Positions 45,353-56,900 of a DNA stretch of 64,000 bases are shown here, one piece after another. Each line of letters starts with the position of its first letter. The stretch's first letter is position 1. The notes under the pieces were generated by a model, which did no database searches, was not told the DNA's origin, and saw nothing but the letters and a program-made list of their open reading frames with translations. Source of the DNA: Gallibacterium melopsittaci (GTDB taxonomy: Bacteria; Pseudomonadota; Gammaproteobacteria; Enterobacterales; Pasteurellaceae); the NCBI RefSeq assembly GCF_042433085.1, contig NZ_JBHLWA010000004.1, positions 62,001 through 126,000 on the forward strand. Reading direction: 5' to 3'. The position numbers were made by a program, and so were the translations under genes.

Positions 45353-46663
45353 ATGAATCAGCAAAAGAAAAAAACATTGCGAGCTGTGATGGCGGAAGTG
45401 ATTTTACAAGTATTGGATCAAGGTAAATCACTTTCAACATTATTACCCACTGCTCAACAACAAGTAAAAGCACAAGATGTTGCCTTATTACAAGAAGTCT
45501 GTTTTGGTGTTTGCCGTGTATTACCTCGTTTAGAGCAGATTATTGAAAAATTAGTAACAAAACCATTAAAAGGGAAAACCAGAATCGTACATTGCCTATT
45601 GTTGGTAGGCTTGTATCAACTGTTATATACGCGTATTCCTGCACACGCTGCAGTTGCAGAAGTGGTAAATGCGACCAGAGATGTTAAAGCTGATTCTTTT
45701 CGTGGGCTAGTCAATGGTGTAATGCGACGTTTTTTGCGTGAGCAAGAGGCGATTTTAGCGGTTGTTGATAAGCATTGGCAGACACTACATCCTGAATGGT
45801 TAGTTAATTTATTGAAAAAACATTATCCAGAACAATGGCGACAAATTGTGGATGAAAATAACCTAAAACCACCAATGTGGTTACGGGTAAATCAACAACA
45901 TACAACACAAACTGCGTATCAAGCATTGTTAGCAGCACAACAAATAGAAAGTGAATGTTATTCACCAAATACGGCACTTTATTTGCACAAACCGATTAGC
46001 GTAGAACAGTTACCGCATTTTGCCGAGGGTTGGGTAAGTGTTCAGGATCGTCATGCACAATGGGCAGGAGAATTACTTGAGCCACAGAATGGACAATTAA
46101 TTTTAGATGCGTGTGCAGCACCAGGTGGAAAAACAACACATATTTTAGAAATTGCCCCACAAGCAAAGGTGATGGCATTAGATGTTGAACAAAGTCGTTT
46201 AAAGCGTGTAGAGGAAAACTTACAACGATTAAATCAAAAAGCTGAGGTTATTTGTGGTGATGCTAGCCAACCAGATCAATGGTTAGCTTCAGGGGTAATG
46301 TTTGATCGAATTTTATTAGATGCACCTTGTTCAGCAACAGGTGTGATTCGTCGTCATCCTGATATTAAATGGTTGCGACAAGCAACAGATATCGCACAGT
46401 TGGTTGAATTACAACAAGCAATCTTGACAGCTTTGTGGCAACGATTAAAAACAAATGGCATTTTGTTATATGCAACTTGTTCAATTTTGCCAGAAGAGAA
46501 TAGCCAACAAATAGAACGTTTTTTAGCAACACATTCAGATGCAAAATTAATGCCAATCCAATTAGATACGACAGGGATTGATACAGGTTTTGGTTATCAA
46601 TGTGTTCCTGCACAGAAAAGTGGCGATGGTTTCTTTTACGCGAAACTATTTAAACAAAGTTAA
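45353..46663 (+). CDS. rsmB: 16S rRNA (cytosine967-C5)-methyltransferase RsmB
   Basis: This 436-residue enzyme (Sun/Fmu) has an N-terminal NusB-like RNA-binding domain (to about 140) and a C-terminal SAM-dependent m5C methyltransferase domain. The SAM motif is LDACAAPGGKTTHILE. The two catalytic Cys are in LLDAPCSATG and LLYATCSILPEEN. It lies within fmt-rsmB-trkA, a conserved gammaproteobacterial operon. Confidence 0.96.
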   Translation: MNQQKKKTLRAVMAEVILQVLDQGKSLSTLLPTAQQQVKAQDVALLQEVCFGVCRVLPRLEQIIEKLVTKPLKGKTRIVHCLLLVGLYQLLYTRIPAHAAVAEVVNATRDVKADSFRGLVNGVMRRFLREQEAILAVVDKHWQTLHPEWLVNLLKKHYPEQWRQIVDENNLKPPMWLRVNQQHTTQTAYQALLAAQQIESECYSPNTALYLHKPISVEQLPHFAEGWVSVQDRHAQWAGELLEPQNGQLILDACAAPGGKTTHILEIAPQAKVMALDVEQSRLKRVEENLQRLNQKAEVICGDASQPDQWLASGVMFDRILLDAPCSATGVIRRHPDIKWLRQATDIAQLVELQQAILTALWQRLKTNGILLYATCSILPEENSQQIERFLATHSDAKLMPIQLDTTGIDTGFGYQCVPAQKSGDGFFYAKLFKQS

Positions 46664-46674
46664 GGGTAAAAATC

Positions 46675-48051
46675 GTGAAAATTATCATTTTAGGTGCTGG
46701 CCAAGTTGGTGGCACATTAGCTGAAAATCTCGTTAGTGAAGATAACGAAATTACCTTAGTTGATAGTGATGCTGATCGTTTAAATCAATTACAAGATAAA
46801 CATGATTTGCGAGTTGTGCATGGTAATGCCTCTTCACCAAGAACATTGCGTGAAGCAGGTGCTACTGATGCAGATATGTTAGTTGCAGTGACAAGTTCAG
46901 ATGAAGTAAATATGGTTGCTTGTCAGGTAGCTTATACTTTATTTAAGATTCCGACTAAAATTGCTCGTATTCGTAATTCTGAATATATTCGAGAAAAAGA
47001 GAAGCTATTTAAAAGTGATATTATTCCTATCGATCACATTATTTCACCAGAACAACTCGTGATTGAGGATATTGCTCGTTTAGTTAATTATCCTGGAACA
47101 TTACAAGTTGCGAATTTTGCTGATGATTTAGTTAGTTTAGCGGTAGTAAAAGCCTATTATGGTGGACCATTAGTTGGTTATTCAATAGCGACATTGCAGG
47201 ATCATTTGCCACATATTGATGCTCGAATTGTTTCTATTTGGCGACAAGATAAAGTTATTCGTCCTCAAGGTTCAACGATTATTGAAGCTGGTGATGAAGT
47301 GACGTTTATTTGTGCTAGCCAACATTTAAGAGCGGTAATGAGTGAGTTACAACGACTAGAAAAGAATTATCGCCGAATTATGATTGTGGGGGGTGGTAAT
47401 GTTGGTTCTGGATTAGCAAAAACATTAGAAAATGATTACAGTGTTAAATTAGTGGAACGTAATCAAAAACGAGCCGAATTATTAGCAGAAAAACTCTCAA
47501 AAACAATCGTATTTTGTGCAGATGCTTCCGATCAGTCATTTTTATTTGAAGAACATATCGAAAATATTGATGCCTTTATTGCGTTAACCAGTGATGATGA
47601 AGCCAATATTATGGCGTCTCTATTAGCAAAACGCTTAGGGACAAAAAAAGCCTTTTCATTAATTCAACGTATTGCCTATTTACATTTGGTTCAGGGGGGA
47701 ACAATCGATATTGCGATTTCACCTCAACAAGCCACCATTTCAGCATTATTAAGTTATGTGCGTAAAGGCGATATTGTGAATGTAGCTGTATTGCGTCGAG
47801 GTGTAGCAGAAGCAATAGAGATTATTGCCCATGGTAATGAGCAAACTTCACAAGTGATTGGACGACCATTAAATAAATTAAAATTACCACAGGGGGTAAT
47901 TATTGGTGCTATTTGTCGTCAAGGAGAAGTGTTAATTGCAAAACATGATTTAACAATCCAAGAAGATGATCATGTAATTGTATTTTTACAAGATAAGAAA
48001 AATATTGCGGAAATTGAAAAATTATTCCAACCAAGTCCATTCTTTATTTAA
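46675..48051 (+). CDS. trkA: Trk potassium uptake regulatory subunit TrkA
   Basis: This 458-residue peripheral membrane protein has two RCK domains, each with an NAD-binding motif: GAGQVGGTLAENL at the N-terminus and GGGNVGSGLAKTL near residue 240. It controls the TrkH channel. The start is GTG at 46675, the only one giving the usual MKIIILGAG N-terminus. Two six-G runs occur in the gene but do not disturb the frame. TrkH follows 15 bp later. Confidence 0.96.
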   Translation: MKIIILGAGQVGGTLAENLVSEDNEITLVDSDADRLNQLQDKHDLRVVHGNASSPRTLREAGATDADMLVAVTSSDEVNMVACQVAYTLFKIPTKIARIRNSEYIREKEKLFKSDIIPIDHIISPEQLVIEDIARLVNYPGTLQVANFADDLVSLAVVKAYYGGPLVGYSIATLQDHLPHIDARIVSIWRQDKVIRPQGSTIIEAGDEVTFICASQHLRAVMSELQRLEKNYRRIMIVGGGNVGSGLAKTLENDYSVKLVERNQKRAELLAEKLSKTIVFCADASDQSFLFEEHIENIDAFIALTSDDEANIMASLLAKRLGTKKAFSLIQRIAYLHLVQGGTIDIAISPQQATISALLSYVRKGDIVNVAVLRRGVAEAIEIIAHGNEQTSQVIGRPLNKLKLPQGVIIGAICRQGEVLIAKHDLTIQEDDHVIVFLQDKKNIAEIEKLFQPSPFFI

Positions 48052-48066
48052 GGTAGGAAGCCATTT

Positions 48067-49509
48067 ATGTTTAATCGTCCGTTCATATTATATATTTTGG
48101 GTTCAGTGCTTTCTAAAATCGCATGGTTAATGCTTATCCCGTTAATTGTGACTTTTTTTCATAATGGTGAGGGATTAGTTGGATTTTTAATTTGTATTGG
48201 TATTACCCATTTTGTTTCCTTTATTTTGACTCGAAAAAAACCACAAGATATGCGGTTACGAGTAAAGGATATGCTATTACTAACCACTTTAATCTGGTTA
48301 ATTAGTTGTGTGTTTAGTGCATTGCCTTTTATCGTCATTAGTGATTTTAGTTTTACAGATGCTTACTTTGAAACCGTATCAGGATTAACCACGACAGGAT
48401 CGAGTATTATTGTCGATGTTAGTGACACTTCGCCTGCATTATTAATGTGGCGTTCGACTTTACAATGGATGGGTGGTTTGGGATTTATTGTTATGGCGGT
48501 AGCCATTTTACCGTTTTTAAATGTGGGTGGAATGACACTGTTCCGTACAGAATCATCTGATAAATCTGACAAAATTCTGCCGCAAGCACGAGATGTTGCA
48601 AAAAGTATTATCCAAATTTATCTCTTTTTAACGGTTGTTTGCCTCTTTGCTTATATGTGGTCAGAAATGGATTTCTTTGATGCCATTAATCATGCTTTTA
48701 CTACTATCTCTACTGGTGGTTTTTCGACTCGCAGTGGTTCGATGGCAGAATTTAATAGTACTACACAATGGATTTGTACCTTATTTATGTTTTTGGGGTC
48801 TTTACCATTTTTATTAATGGTACAAGCTATTCACCGCAAGAATATTTTTGTGTTATTTCGTGATCAGCAATTAATGGGATTCTCATTATTTGTTTTAATT
48901 ATTGGTTTATTTTCTGCTGCTTGGTTAAATTATGAGGGTGTATTTAATTGGCAAGATAGTCTGCGTTATGCGTTTTTTAATTTAGTCAATATTATGTCCA
49001 CTTGTGGATTTAGTTTAGGTAATTTTGATACTTGGACAGCAACGACAACAATGGTATTTGCCGTTGCTTTTATTTTAGGTGGGTGTTCAGGATCAACGAC
49101 TGGTGGAATTAAAATTTTCCGTTTTCAAATTATGTTCCAAGTATTAAAGCATCAAATATTACGTTTAATCCATCCAAATAGTATTTCGGCAGTGCATTAC
49201 AATCGACATATTGTTTCAAGTGAAACTGTTTTCGGGATTGTTGGCTTTATTTTTAGTTATTTTGTCATTATAGCTATTTTGACGATCTTAATGGGAATGT
49301 CGGGAATGGATTTCCAAAGTGCATGGAGTTCTGCGGCAACAGCAATTGGCAACGTAGGACCAGGATTTGGTAATCAAGTAGGAGCTTCAGGGAATTTTTC
49401 AACGATTCCTACTATTTCTAAGTGGTTGATGATTTTAGGAATGTTATTAGGGCGTTTAGAAATTATGACAATTTTAGTTTTATTGTTTCCACATTTCTGG
49501 AAAAAGTAA
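48067..49509 (+). CDS. trkH: Trk potassium transporter membrane subunit TrkH
   Basis: This 480-residue polytopic membrane protein has repeated selectivity-filter-like loops: GLTTTGSS, FTTISTGGFSTR, IMSTCGFSLGNF and ATAIGNVGPG. It takes up potassium with TrkA. In E. coli trkH is elsewhere; pairing with trkA in one operon here is functional coupling. Confidence 0.95.
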   Translation: MFNRPFILYILGSVLSKIAWLMLIPLIVTFFHNGEGLVGFLICIGITHFVSFILTRKKPQDMRLRVKDMLLLTTLIWLISCVFSALPFIVISDFSFTDAYFETVSGLTTTGSSIIVDVSDTSPALLMWRSTLQWMGGLGFIVMAVAILPFLNVGGMTLFRTESSDKSDKILPQARDVAKSIIQIYLFLTVVCLFAYMWSEMDFFDAINHAFTTISTGGFSTRSGSMAEFNSTTQWICTLFMFLGSLPFLLMVQAIHRKNIFVLFRDQQLMGFSLFVLIIGLFSAAWLNYEGVFNWQDSLRYAFFNLVNIMSTCGFSLGNFDTWTATTTMVFAVAFILGGCSGSTTGGIKIFRFQIMFQVLKHQILRLIHPNSISAVHYNRHIVSSETVFGIVGFIFSYFVIIAILTILMGMSGMDFQSAWSSAATAIGNVGPGFGNQVGASGNFSTIPTISKWLMILGMLLGRLEIMTILVLLFPHFWKK

Positions 49510-49536
49510 GGTGTTAAAAAATTTTTTGTAAAAAAA

Positions 49537-49565
49537 TTGTAAGATTCTAATAATAAAAATATAAT
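49537..49565 (+). promoter_or_regulatory. Sigma70-type promoter of mscL
   Basis: TTGTAA (49537-49542), a 17-base spacer and a perfect TATAAT (49560-49565) lie 43 bp before the mscL start, in the trkH-mscL gap. AGGAG precedes the ATG. Confidence 0.7.
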
Positions 49566-49607
49566 TAGCGCCTCTTTTTTCAACAATAATATTTAGGAGA
49601 ATTAAAA

Positions 49608-50009
49608 ATGAGTTTTTTAAAAGAATTTCGTGAATTTGCAATGCGCGGTAATGTAGTTGATATGGCTGTCGGGGTTATTATCGGCGGAGCATTTGGTAAA
49701 ATCGTAAGTTCATTAGTGGCAGATATTGCAATGCCTATTATTGGTTTATTAGTAGGTGGTGTGGACTTTAAAGATCTTAAAATTGTATTACGTGGTGCAG
49801 TAGGCGATATTCCAGCAGTAACATTAAACTATGGAATGTTTATTCAAACTGTATTTGATTTTATTATTATTGCGTTTGCAATTTTCGTAGCAATTAAAGC
49901 AATGAATAAATTAAAACGTGAAAAACCAGCTGAAGAACCAAAACCAGTTGAACCATCAGCAGAAGAAAAATTATTAACAGAAATTCGTGATTTATTAAAA
50001 AATAAATAA
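49608..50009 (+). CDS. mscL: Large-conductance mechanosensitive channel MscL
   Basis: This 133-residue two-helix membrane channel opens under osmotic downshock. The N-terminus MSFLKEFREFAMRGNVVDMAVGVIIGGAFGKIV is near-identical in character to E. coli MscL. A second helix (FDFIIIAFAIFVAIKAMNKL) and a charged C-terminal helix follow. It has its own promoter. Confidence 0.97.
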   Translation: MSFLKEFREFAMRGNVVDMAVGVIIGGAFGKIVSSLVADIAMPIIGLLVGGVDFKDLKIVLRGAVGDIPAVTLNYGMFIQTVFDFIIIAFAIFVAIKAMNKLKREKPAEEPKPVEPSAEEKLLTEIRDLLKNK

Positions 50010-50020
50010 TTAAGGATTTT

Positions 50021-50563
50021 ATGCAAAATAATCAAACACCAACACAACCACAACCACAACCTAACTTTATCGCTAAAATCATTTTTGCGAGCCGTTGGGT
50101 ACAATTACCAATTTATTTAGGCTTAATTATTGTCCAAATTGTTTATGCCTATAAATTTTTAAAATCATTATGGCATTTAGTTGTAAATCTTAATCAAATG
50201 GATGAAAACACTATTATGTTAGCAGTGTTAAATCTTATTGATGTTGTAATGATTGCGAATTTATTAGTGATGGTGTTAGTCGGTGGCTATGAAACTTTTG
50301 TCTCAAAATTAAATACGGATAATCACCCTGATCAGCCAGAATGGTTAGATCACGTTAATGCCTCAGTATTAAAAATTAAATTATCGATGGCGATTATTAG
50401 TATTTCATCTATTCATATGCTACAAACATTTATTAATGCAGGAAATTTACCTGAAAAACAAATTATGTGGCAATTATTCTTGCATTTGGGCTTTTTAGCT
50501 TCTGCGATAGCAGTTGCTTATACCGATAAAATTTTATATAGCACCACGCATAAAAGTCATTAA
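50021..50563 (+). CDS. YqhA-like UPF0114 membrane protein
   Basis: This 180-residue integral membrane protein with about four helices belongs to the UPF0114/TIGR00645 (YqhA) family. Typical segments are the N-terminal FASRWVQLPIYLGLIIVQ, the NLIDVVMIANLLVMVLVGGYETFVS motif, and the C-terminal LHLGFLASAIAVAYTDKILY. Function is unknown. It lies 11 bp after mscL and is probably co-transcribed. Confidence 0.88.
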   Translation: MQNNQTPTQPQPQPNFIAKIIFASRWVQLPIYLGLIIVQIVYAYKFLKSLWHLVVNLNQMDENTIMLAVLNLIDVVMIANLLVMVLVGGYETFVSKLNTDNHPDQPEWLDHVNASVLKIKLSMAIISISSIHMLQTFINAGNLPEKQIMWQLFLHLGFLASAIAVAYTDKILYSTTHKSH

Positions 50564-50571
50564 GAAGGAAT

Positions 50572-50610
50572 ATCCTCCATACTAATTTTTAGTTGGAGGA
50601 TTTTTTATTT
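50572..50610 (+). terminator. Rho-independent terminator after the yqhA-like gene
   Basis: The 8-bp stem ATCCTCCA / TGGAGGAT (50572-50579, 50594-50601) is followed by TTTTTATTTAT. It lies just before the convergent lipoprotein stop at 50609. Confidence 0.75.
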
Positions 50611-50986
50611 ATAAATTGCATTTTCCTGTATTATATTTAGGTTCTTGGTAACCGCATTGAGCTGGTGGTAAGAATATATATCCTTTTTCAAGCATACAAT
50701 CGTCAAACTCTTTGTAGAATTTACCATTTATAGTGTAATTTTCAGGATAATAACGAATTTGTTGATCCCCCATTTTCCCACCACAAGCAACAAAATCTTT
50801 CCATCTTTTAGCTGAATTAGTTTTTCCTAAAGTTTCAGGTTTTTGATAACCTGCGATAAGAGGGAATAATGTTCCTGTTTCTCCACATTGTGTAGCTACT
50901 GTTTCTATTAATGGCCTAAAACAACCACGATCATATATACATCCAGCTAGAATAAAAACACAAATAAGGATTAAAAATTTTTTCAT
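50609..50986 (-). CDS. Cys-rich small lipoprotein translationally coupled to fhaB; unknown function
   Basis: This 125-residue predicted lipoprotein has the signal peptide MKKFLILICVFILAGC with a lipobox LAGC at Cys16. Six further Cys in the mature part (residues 22, 34 and four more toward the C-terminus) suggest three disulfides in the periplasm or on the surface. I do not recognise a family. The AGGAGG ribosome binding site lies inside the last codons of fhaB, and the ATG is two bases after its stop, so it is coupled to the exoprotein. That position is where immunity or accessory genes of contact-dependent inhibition-type systems sit, but an immunity role is inference only. Confidence 0.75.
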   Translation of the reverse strand: MKKFLILICVFILAGCIYDRGCFRPLIETVATQCGETGTLFPLIAGYQKPETLGKTNSAKRWKDFVACGGKMGDQQIRYYPENYTINGKFYKEFDDCMLEKGYIFLPPAQCGYQEPKYNTGKCNL

Positions 50987-50988
50987 AT

Positions 50989-53900
50989 TTAATTACCTCC
51001 TAATTTAAATAAGGTTTCCACAAAATCTGATGACATAAGATCTGCCATTGCAAAAGGTGTTGCAACAGGAATTCCGATAGCGGTAGTAATATTACTTGAG
51101 ATATCTTGTATAAAATTTTTTTCAGACGTATTACCTTGTTGATCATACCAACCCCAGATTTGCCCACCGAGTAAATCATGGGTTCCTGCATAGGATTCCA
51201 CTAAATTATCCGAAATATCGCCAATGTTATAGATGAATAATGGCTTACCACTAAAATACCAACCACCATGAATAGATTGAAATCCACCTGTTGGACCATA
51301 TAGATTTTTAGCATTTTTATTTTGATTTGGATCTATTGCATCTAGAATAGTAGTATTCTTATTTCCATCAAAAGTAACCGAACCATCACTATTTTGTGTA
51401 CAAGTTCCCATTCCGCTATTACAGATAATATTTAGATCAATCCTTACCCCACCTAATTTAATGCCATCAAAATAACCACTATCGTAAGAATCATTGCGTA
51501 ATATTTGACCTGTTTTAGCGTCAATAATCCCCTTAAATTTTCGTGAATTTGCTAAGGTCTCTTCACGCATTTTGGTGGCGGCAAGTTGTAATGTTCCTTG
51601 AGTGATAGCCAGATCTGGTGAACCAGAAACAAGACCAACAACCGTTTCAAGTAGGCGTTTTTGGTATTGTAATTTATAAATTTCTTTATAAAGTTCGGTC
51701 TTTTCCTCTTCTGTTTGGGCTTGCTTAATCTGTTTTCTTAATTCAGCTTGTTTAGGCAAAACATAGTTATCAATGGTCTTAAAGGCATTTTTGCGGAAAT
51801 CTTGAGTAACTTTCACCTGAATATTTAACTCTTTTAAGACCTTTTCTTTATCAAAATGATTGACCAATGAACCATTATTTTTCTTTGCATTCTCTGTAGT
51901 GAGCGTAGTTTTTACATTTTCTTTTATTTGTTCAATGGATAAACCTGTTTTTTCTTGTTGTGTATCAGGATCATTAATAACAATATGATTGGTGCCAATT
52001 CCAGCTTTTGTTATTGCAGTTTGTGTTGATTTATCTGAGCCAATACCAACAGAAGTAGAACCTGTCAATGAACTCAGTCCTGTTGCTAATTTTCTTTGGT
52101 TAGCTTGTCCTTGTTCTGTATGACTGGCAGTGGTTTCATTACCTTGTGAGTCAATATATAAAGGCTGTTCTTGTTTATTGGTTGCTTGTTTATGACTTTG
52201 AGCTTGACCTTTTTCTGTCAGAGATGAGGCAAAGTTCATCGCAATAGATCCACCGATACCAAATGCAGAACCTTTATAGTTGCTGTGATTTTGGATATCT
52301 TCTGCATTGAGTGTTCCCGTTATAAATCGATTTTTACCTTGCTGTTCGGCAAGTTCAGTTGAGGTAACTAATCCACCTTGTAAATCGGTGTGTTGATGAA
52401 CGTGAACATTAAAACCCTCATCATTTGCAAAAATCCCTGATTGCTGGTTAACACTGGCATAATCCGCATTAAGTTTAGACTGAGTATAGTTGCCAGAAAG
52501 GGAAGCACCATAACCTACTGTTGCTTGAGTGGAAGTTTGTTTGTGTTTACCTTGATAAGTGGTGGTATCTTGCAGGCTGGTAATCGTTAAATTATTTGCT
52601 TGAACGCTGACACCTTGACCAATAACTTGTCCGCCTTGAATCGTGAGATCTTTTCCTGAAATAAGGGTTGTTTGGCTATGTTGATTACCAATAAGACTAT
52701 TTTCCCATATGGTTTCATCGCCATTTCCATAGCCTTTGCCACTATTTCCTCCAGCGGTAATACCAAAGGCAACACCATTACTACTATAATTAATGGCAAC
52801 ACCAGCATTCCAACCACTTGATTGGTTATGACTTTGTTCTTGATGCGTTTGCTGTTGCGCTTCGATTATTAAATCGCCTGTGGTAGCAAGCGTTGTTCCT
52901 TGTTGTCCTACAATCTCTGAACCTTTAACTACAATATGGGAAGTATCTTTATCTGCTGTCGTGTGAAGCATGACATTCCCTGTCGCATTGACTTTACTTG
53001 GGCGTGCTGTTGTCGTTTCCGTATGTACAGTTTGTTCATTTTTCTGCTTACCATAGCCTATGCTAATACCGATATTTTGTGTTAAACCTTGTATGCCTTG
53101 ATTTGCAAGGGTGTCTGCAACATTACCTACAACATCAGCTGTATTCGCTAAATCAAATGCTGCATTGATTGCTGTTAGTGCATTAATTCGATTATCTTTT
53201 GCATCACCCACTTGTTTTACTGTTTTGATTGTTTGTTGAACTTGTTGTGCGGCTTGTACAACAGGAATATTCACGCCTAAAGTTAATCCACTTTGTTTAA
53301 ATGAATGTTGATGATCTGTCGTTGCTTTATCTTCTACCGCAGTAATATCAATTTTCTTGGCTACAATCGTAACATCACCATTACCTACCGTGACTCGACT
53401 ACCTTGTTGCCGATAATTTTCGTGGGCGATCAACTGGATATCTCCTTGTAATGATCCAATCTGACTACCTTGTGCTATTTGTTGGCGATTAGTAGTATCT
53501 GTTGCTTCTTTCCGAGTACCTAAGGTGATAGAGATTCCACTACTCATTACACCTGATTTCTTTTCTGCGTAAAAATCATGTTCTTTTCGGGTATTTTTCG
53601 CTGCAGTGATCTCAATGTCTTGAGCTTGTAAGTTCACATTTTTATCGGCAACAATCGTGCTGCCTGTGACACGGAGATCACCTTGTTCAGAAACAAGGGT
53701 AATCTGTTGTCCATCAAGTTGGCTTCCTTTCTGTTCTGTTGTTTCGTGAGTATGTTTTTTGAGCGTTGTGATTTTATTGAATAACCCAGAAGAAACCTCT
53801 TTTCGGCTTGAGTTTATCTGTTCTTGATGTTGACCTGTCGTCAATGTGATATCACCTTGTGAACCAATAAAAATATTACCTTGCGTACTTTGAATAGTCG

Positions 53901-56900
53901 CCTGACGTAATTCGGCTTGTTGTTTGCCAATAATCGTGATGTTCTCTTTTGCGGTAAGTGTACTCCCTTCCTCACCTTGTTGATCGAGGCGGTAATAGTT
54001 ATTCGCATCGGCATGATAGTGTTCTTTATTACTCACCTGATGAGTGTTAATGGCTAATGCCTCGCCTGCTATGGCAGTGAGTGTACCTTGGCTAGCAATC
54101 TGAGCCGCTTTAATCGTGAGATTGCCATCACTATATAAAGCGAGTGTTCCATTTTTTCCAGTGACTTTTACTACACCTAATTGGTCTTGTGTTTGGTGAG
54201 CAAAGCGTCCTTGATCACTTTCACTTTGAGTTAATGTACTACTTACTTCAAGTTGTTTTCCTGCGGAAAGTAGTAGTCGTTCTACCGCTTCAATTCTGCC
54301 ACCTAAATTCACAAGTTGTTGTTTTGCAGATAAATTAACACTTTGCCCAAGAATAACACCACGATTTTTTAGCTGTGTCGTGTCTAGTTGGGTAAGATCT
54401 CTTCCTGCAATGACACCACTATTTTCTAAATTGTCTGTCTGCCCAATAATGGTATTTGCCGAGATTAATCCCCCTTGTGTGGTAACATCACTATGTCGAG
54501 CGATGAGATAAACTTGTGGTACTAAGACGGTCAATTTTCGTCCATCGGCTAAACTCACTTCTTTATTAACAAACCAGATCATATCGGTGGTCAATTCTGA
54601 CATCTGTTGTGCGGTTAAACCTACCCCAATGGAGAAGTTAAATTGTTTAGCATATTTCACGCCATTATCCATTAGGGCTTTATATTGCTCTAAATCGTTA
54701 GTATAACCAGGTAAATAACGTTGTCCTGTCAACTGGTTAATTTGTTCATTAATCAGACGTTGTTCATAAAAACCATCACCGAGGCGTTTTAACATATGTT
54801 GTGGATCTGCACGCAGTGCGTTAAACATATAATCGCCACCGATCCATTGGTTGCGATCAATAAATTTAGGATCGGTTTCTATCAAATAACCATGAGGAGC
54901 TTCTGGATTAATTTGGTATAAACTGGCGGTCGGTAATTGGATCGTGGTTAAGTGTGTTTTTACAAGTGGTAATGCGAGTGGACGCACAACTTCACCTGAG
55001 GTCACAATTTGGTTTTTTAACGCATTATCCATTTCTGGCGTGATCGCAATCTGCTGTGAATTCAATTTAGGCAAGGCTGTTTCTGTTAAATGATTGGTTA
55101 TCTCTCCATCCGTAATAGCGATAGTGGATAAATGTACGTTTTTGACTGCGGTTGGCTGGGTAATTGTATTGCTGAGAACCGTTGTTTCTGTGCTATTTTC
55201 GACATAATCCCAAAGATCGAAAGTTTTTGTTTGCTGTTTTTCATCTTGATAAGCAACGGTATTGCTTTTTGTTGTTCGATAATAATCGATACATTTACCC
55301 AAAATCTTTTTCGCACAAGCTCTACCATTATAAAAAGAGGTCAGTTTCCCTTTATCGGTCGTAATGATCACACCTTGTGTCGCATGATTATCAATACTTG
55401 TACCTTGATGAAATTCAATACCTGTATGGGCAATCATTTTACTGTCGTAATTTTTGATATGGCTTTGGTAAACATTTATTTTGTCGCCACTTAAAATTTT
55501 CGCTTCAGCATAAGGTGAAGACAGTAACATAGACTCATTGATCGTGCGAATATAGTTGTACTCTCGCCAGGATTCACTCTCTCTGCCATCAGGTAAACGT
55601 AAGGCATATAAGTTTTCCACTTTCTTATTAAAACTGCCTTTATCATCCCGTTTGACTTTGGTTAACCCAGGGGTGTTTTTACTATAACGAGGTGCTTCAT
55701 TGGCAAACCCATATTCAAAAATAGGCGTTCTTGATGTTTCTTGTATCTCCATTTTGACAAACTGATGTAAATTCTCGATGGAATTGACATTAAAAGTTAT
55801 CTGACCAAGTGCCTCAATCACAGCGTTATGGTTTTGTACGATATTAGCTTGCCCAGTGGCGTGTTGTTGTGCATCTAGTGTTTTTCCAAAATGGATTGAA
55901 CCTAAGCTAATAATAGTGCTGCCATAACGATTAAGTAAGCGATCAACACCGAAATCTAGGCGTGTTCTTGCACCAATGGTGGCAGCAGAATGATTTTCTT
56001 CTAGATTACTGAGATGGCTTGCTTGTAACGCTAAATGATCACCATAAATGCGTCCTGTGCCTATATTTGTGATAGTGTTACTCTTAATGGTTGTGGTACG
56101 ACCATCAATTAAACCTCGGTTGGTTAAAGTGCGGCTAATGAGGTGTGTATTCTGTGCAGAAAGTTCTGCTGTTGGTTGGTTGATGATATTCGCTGCTGAA
56201 ATCATCAGATGATGGTTAATATTTTGTGCCACATTATTGGTAAAGTTACCCGCTGTGGTTAAGGTGAGATTTTGTCCGACCACAAAGGCATTATTTAGCG
56301 TAAAATCATCTTGTAGTGTCAGCGTAAGATCTTTTCCTGCTTTTATATTACCTTCATCAATAAGGCGTTTAGCAGCCAACTGAATGGCATTATTTCCCTG
56401 AATTAGCCCCGCTTGATTATTCACCATAAGATTACCGCGATGTTGGAGCGTGATGCTATCTAATGCAAGTAACTCACCTTGCTGATTATCTAGCATATCG
56501 TTAGCGGTAATAGAAAGCGTATGCGTACTATAAATGCCACCTTGTTGGTTATTTAGTGCTTGGGCATTTAGGATGATATCTCTCCCTTGAATACCTTGTG
56601 TTGGAATGTAGCTGGTTGCTTTGGTGCCGTTATTATTCAGTGTCTGTGTTGTTAGAGTTAATAAGTCGCCTATGATGAGAGATTGATGATTCGGAAGAGC
56701 AGCATTATGAATTGTTTGTGCAGTAATATTTCCTTGGCTTTTCGCTTTGATTGTCCCTGTTTGATTTTGCAGGGTAGTGGCTGTTAAAACCATCGCCCCA
56801 TCAGATTGGATAATCCCTTGTTGATTATGTATATCCGTTTGAATTGCCATCGTGAGGGCATTACCTGCATAGAGTTTACCTTGTTGGTTGGATAAACCAA

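Noticed and set aside
47380..47702. Two six-G runs in trkA as further phase-variable tracts
   Set aside because: They lie within an intact frame encoding normal TrkA motifs, and six G is short for slipped-strand switching.
50989..52000. Canonical CdiA toxin boundary (VENN) in FhaB
   Set aside because: I found no VENN motif. VENL near the middle of FhaB is within the shaft and not before a C-terminal toxin, so a standard CDI call is not supported.
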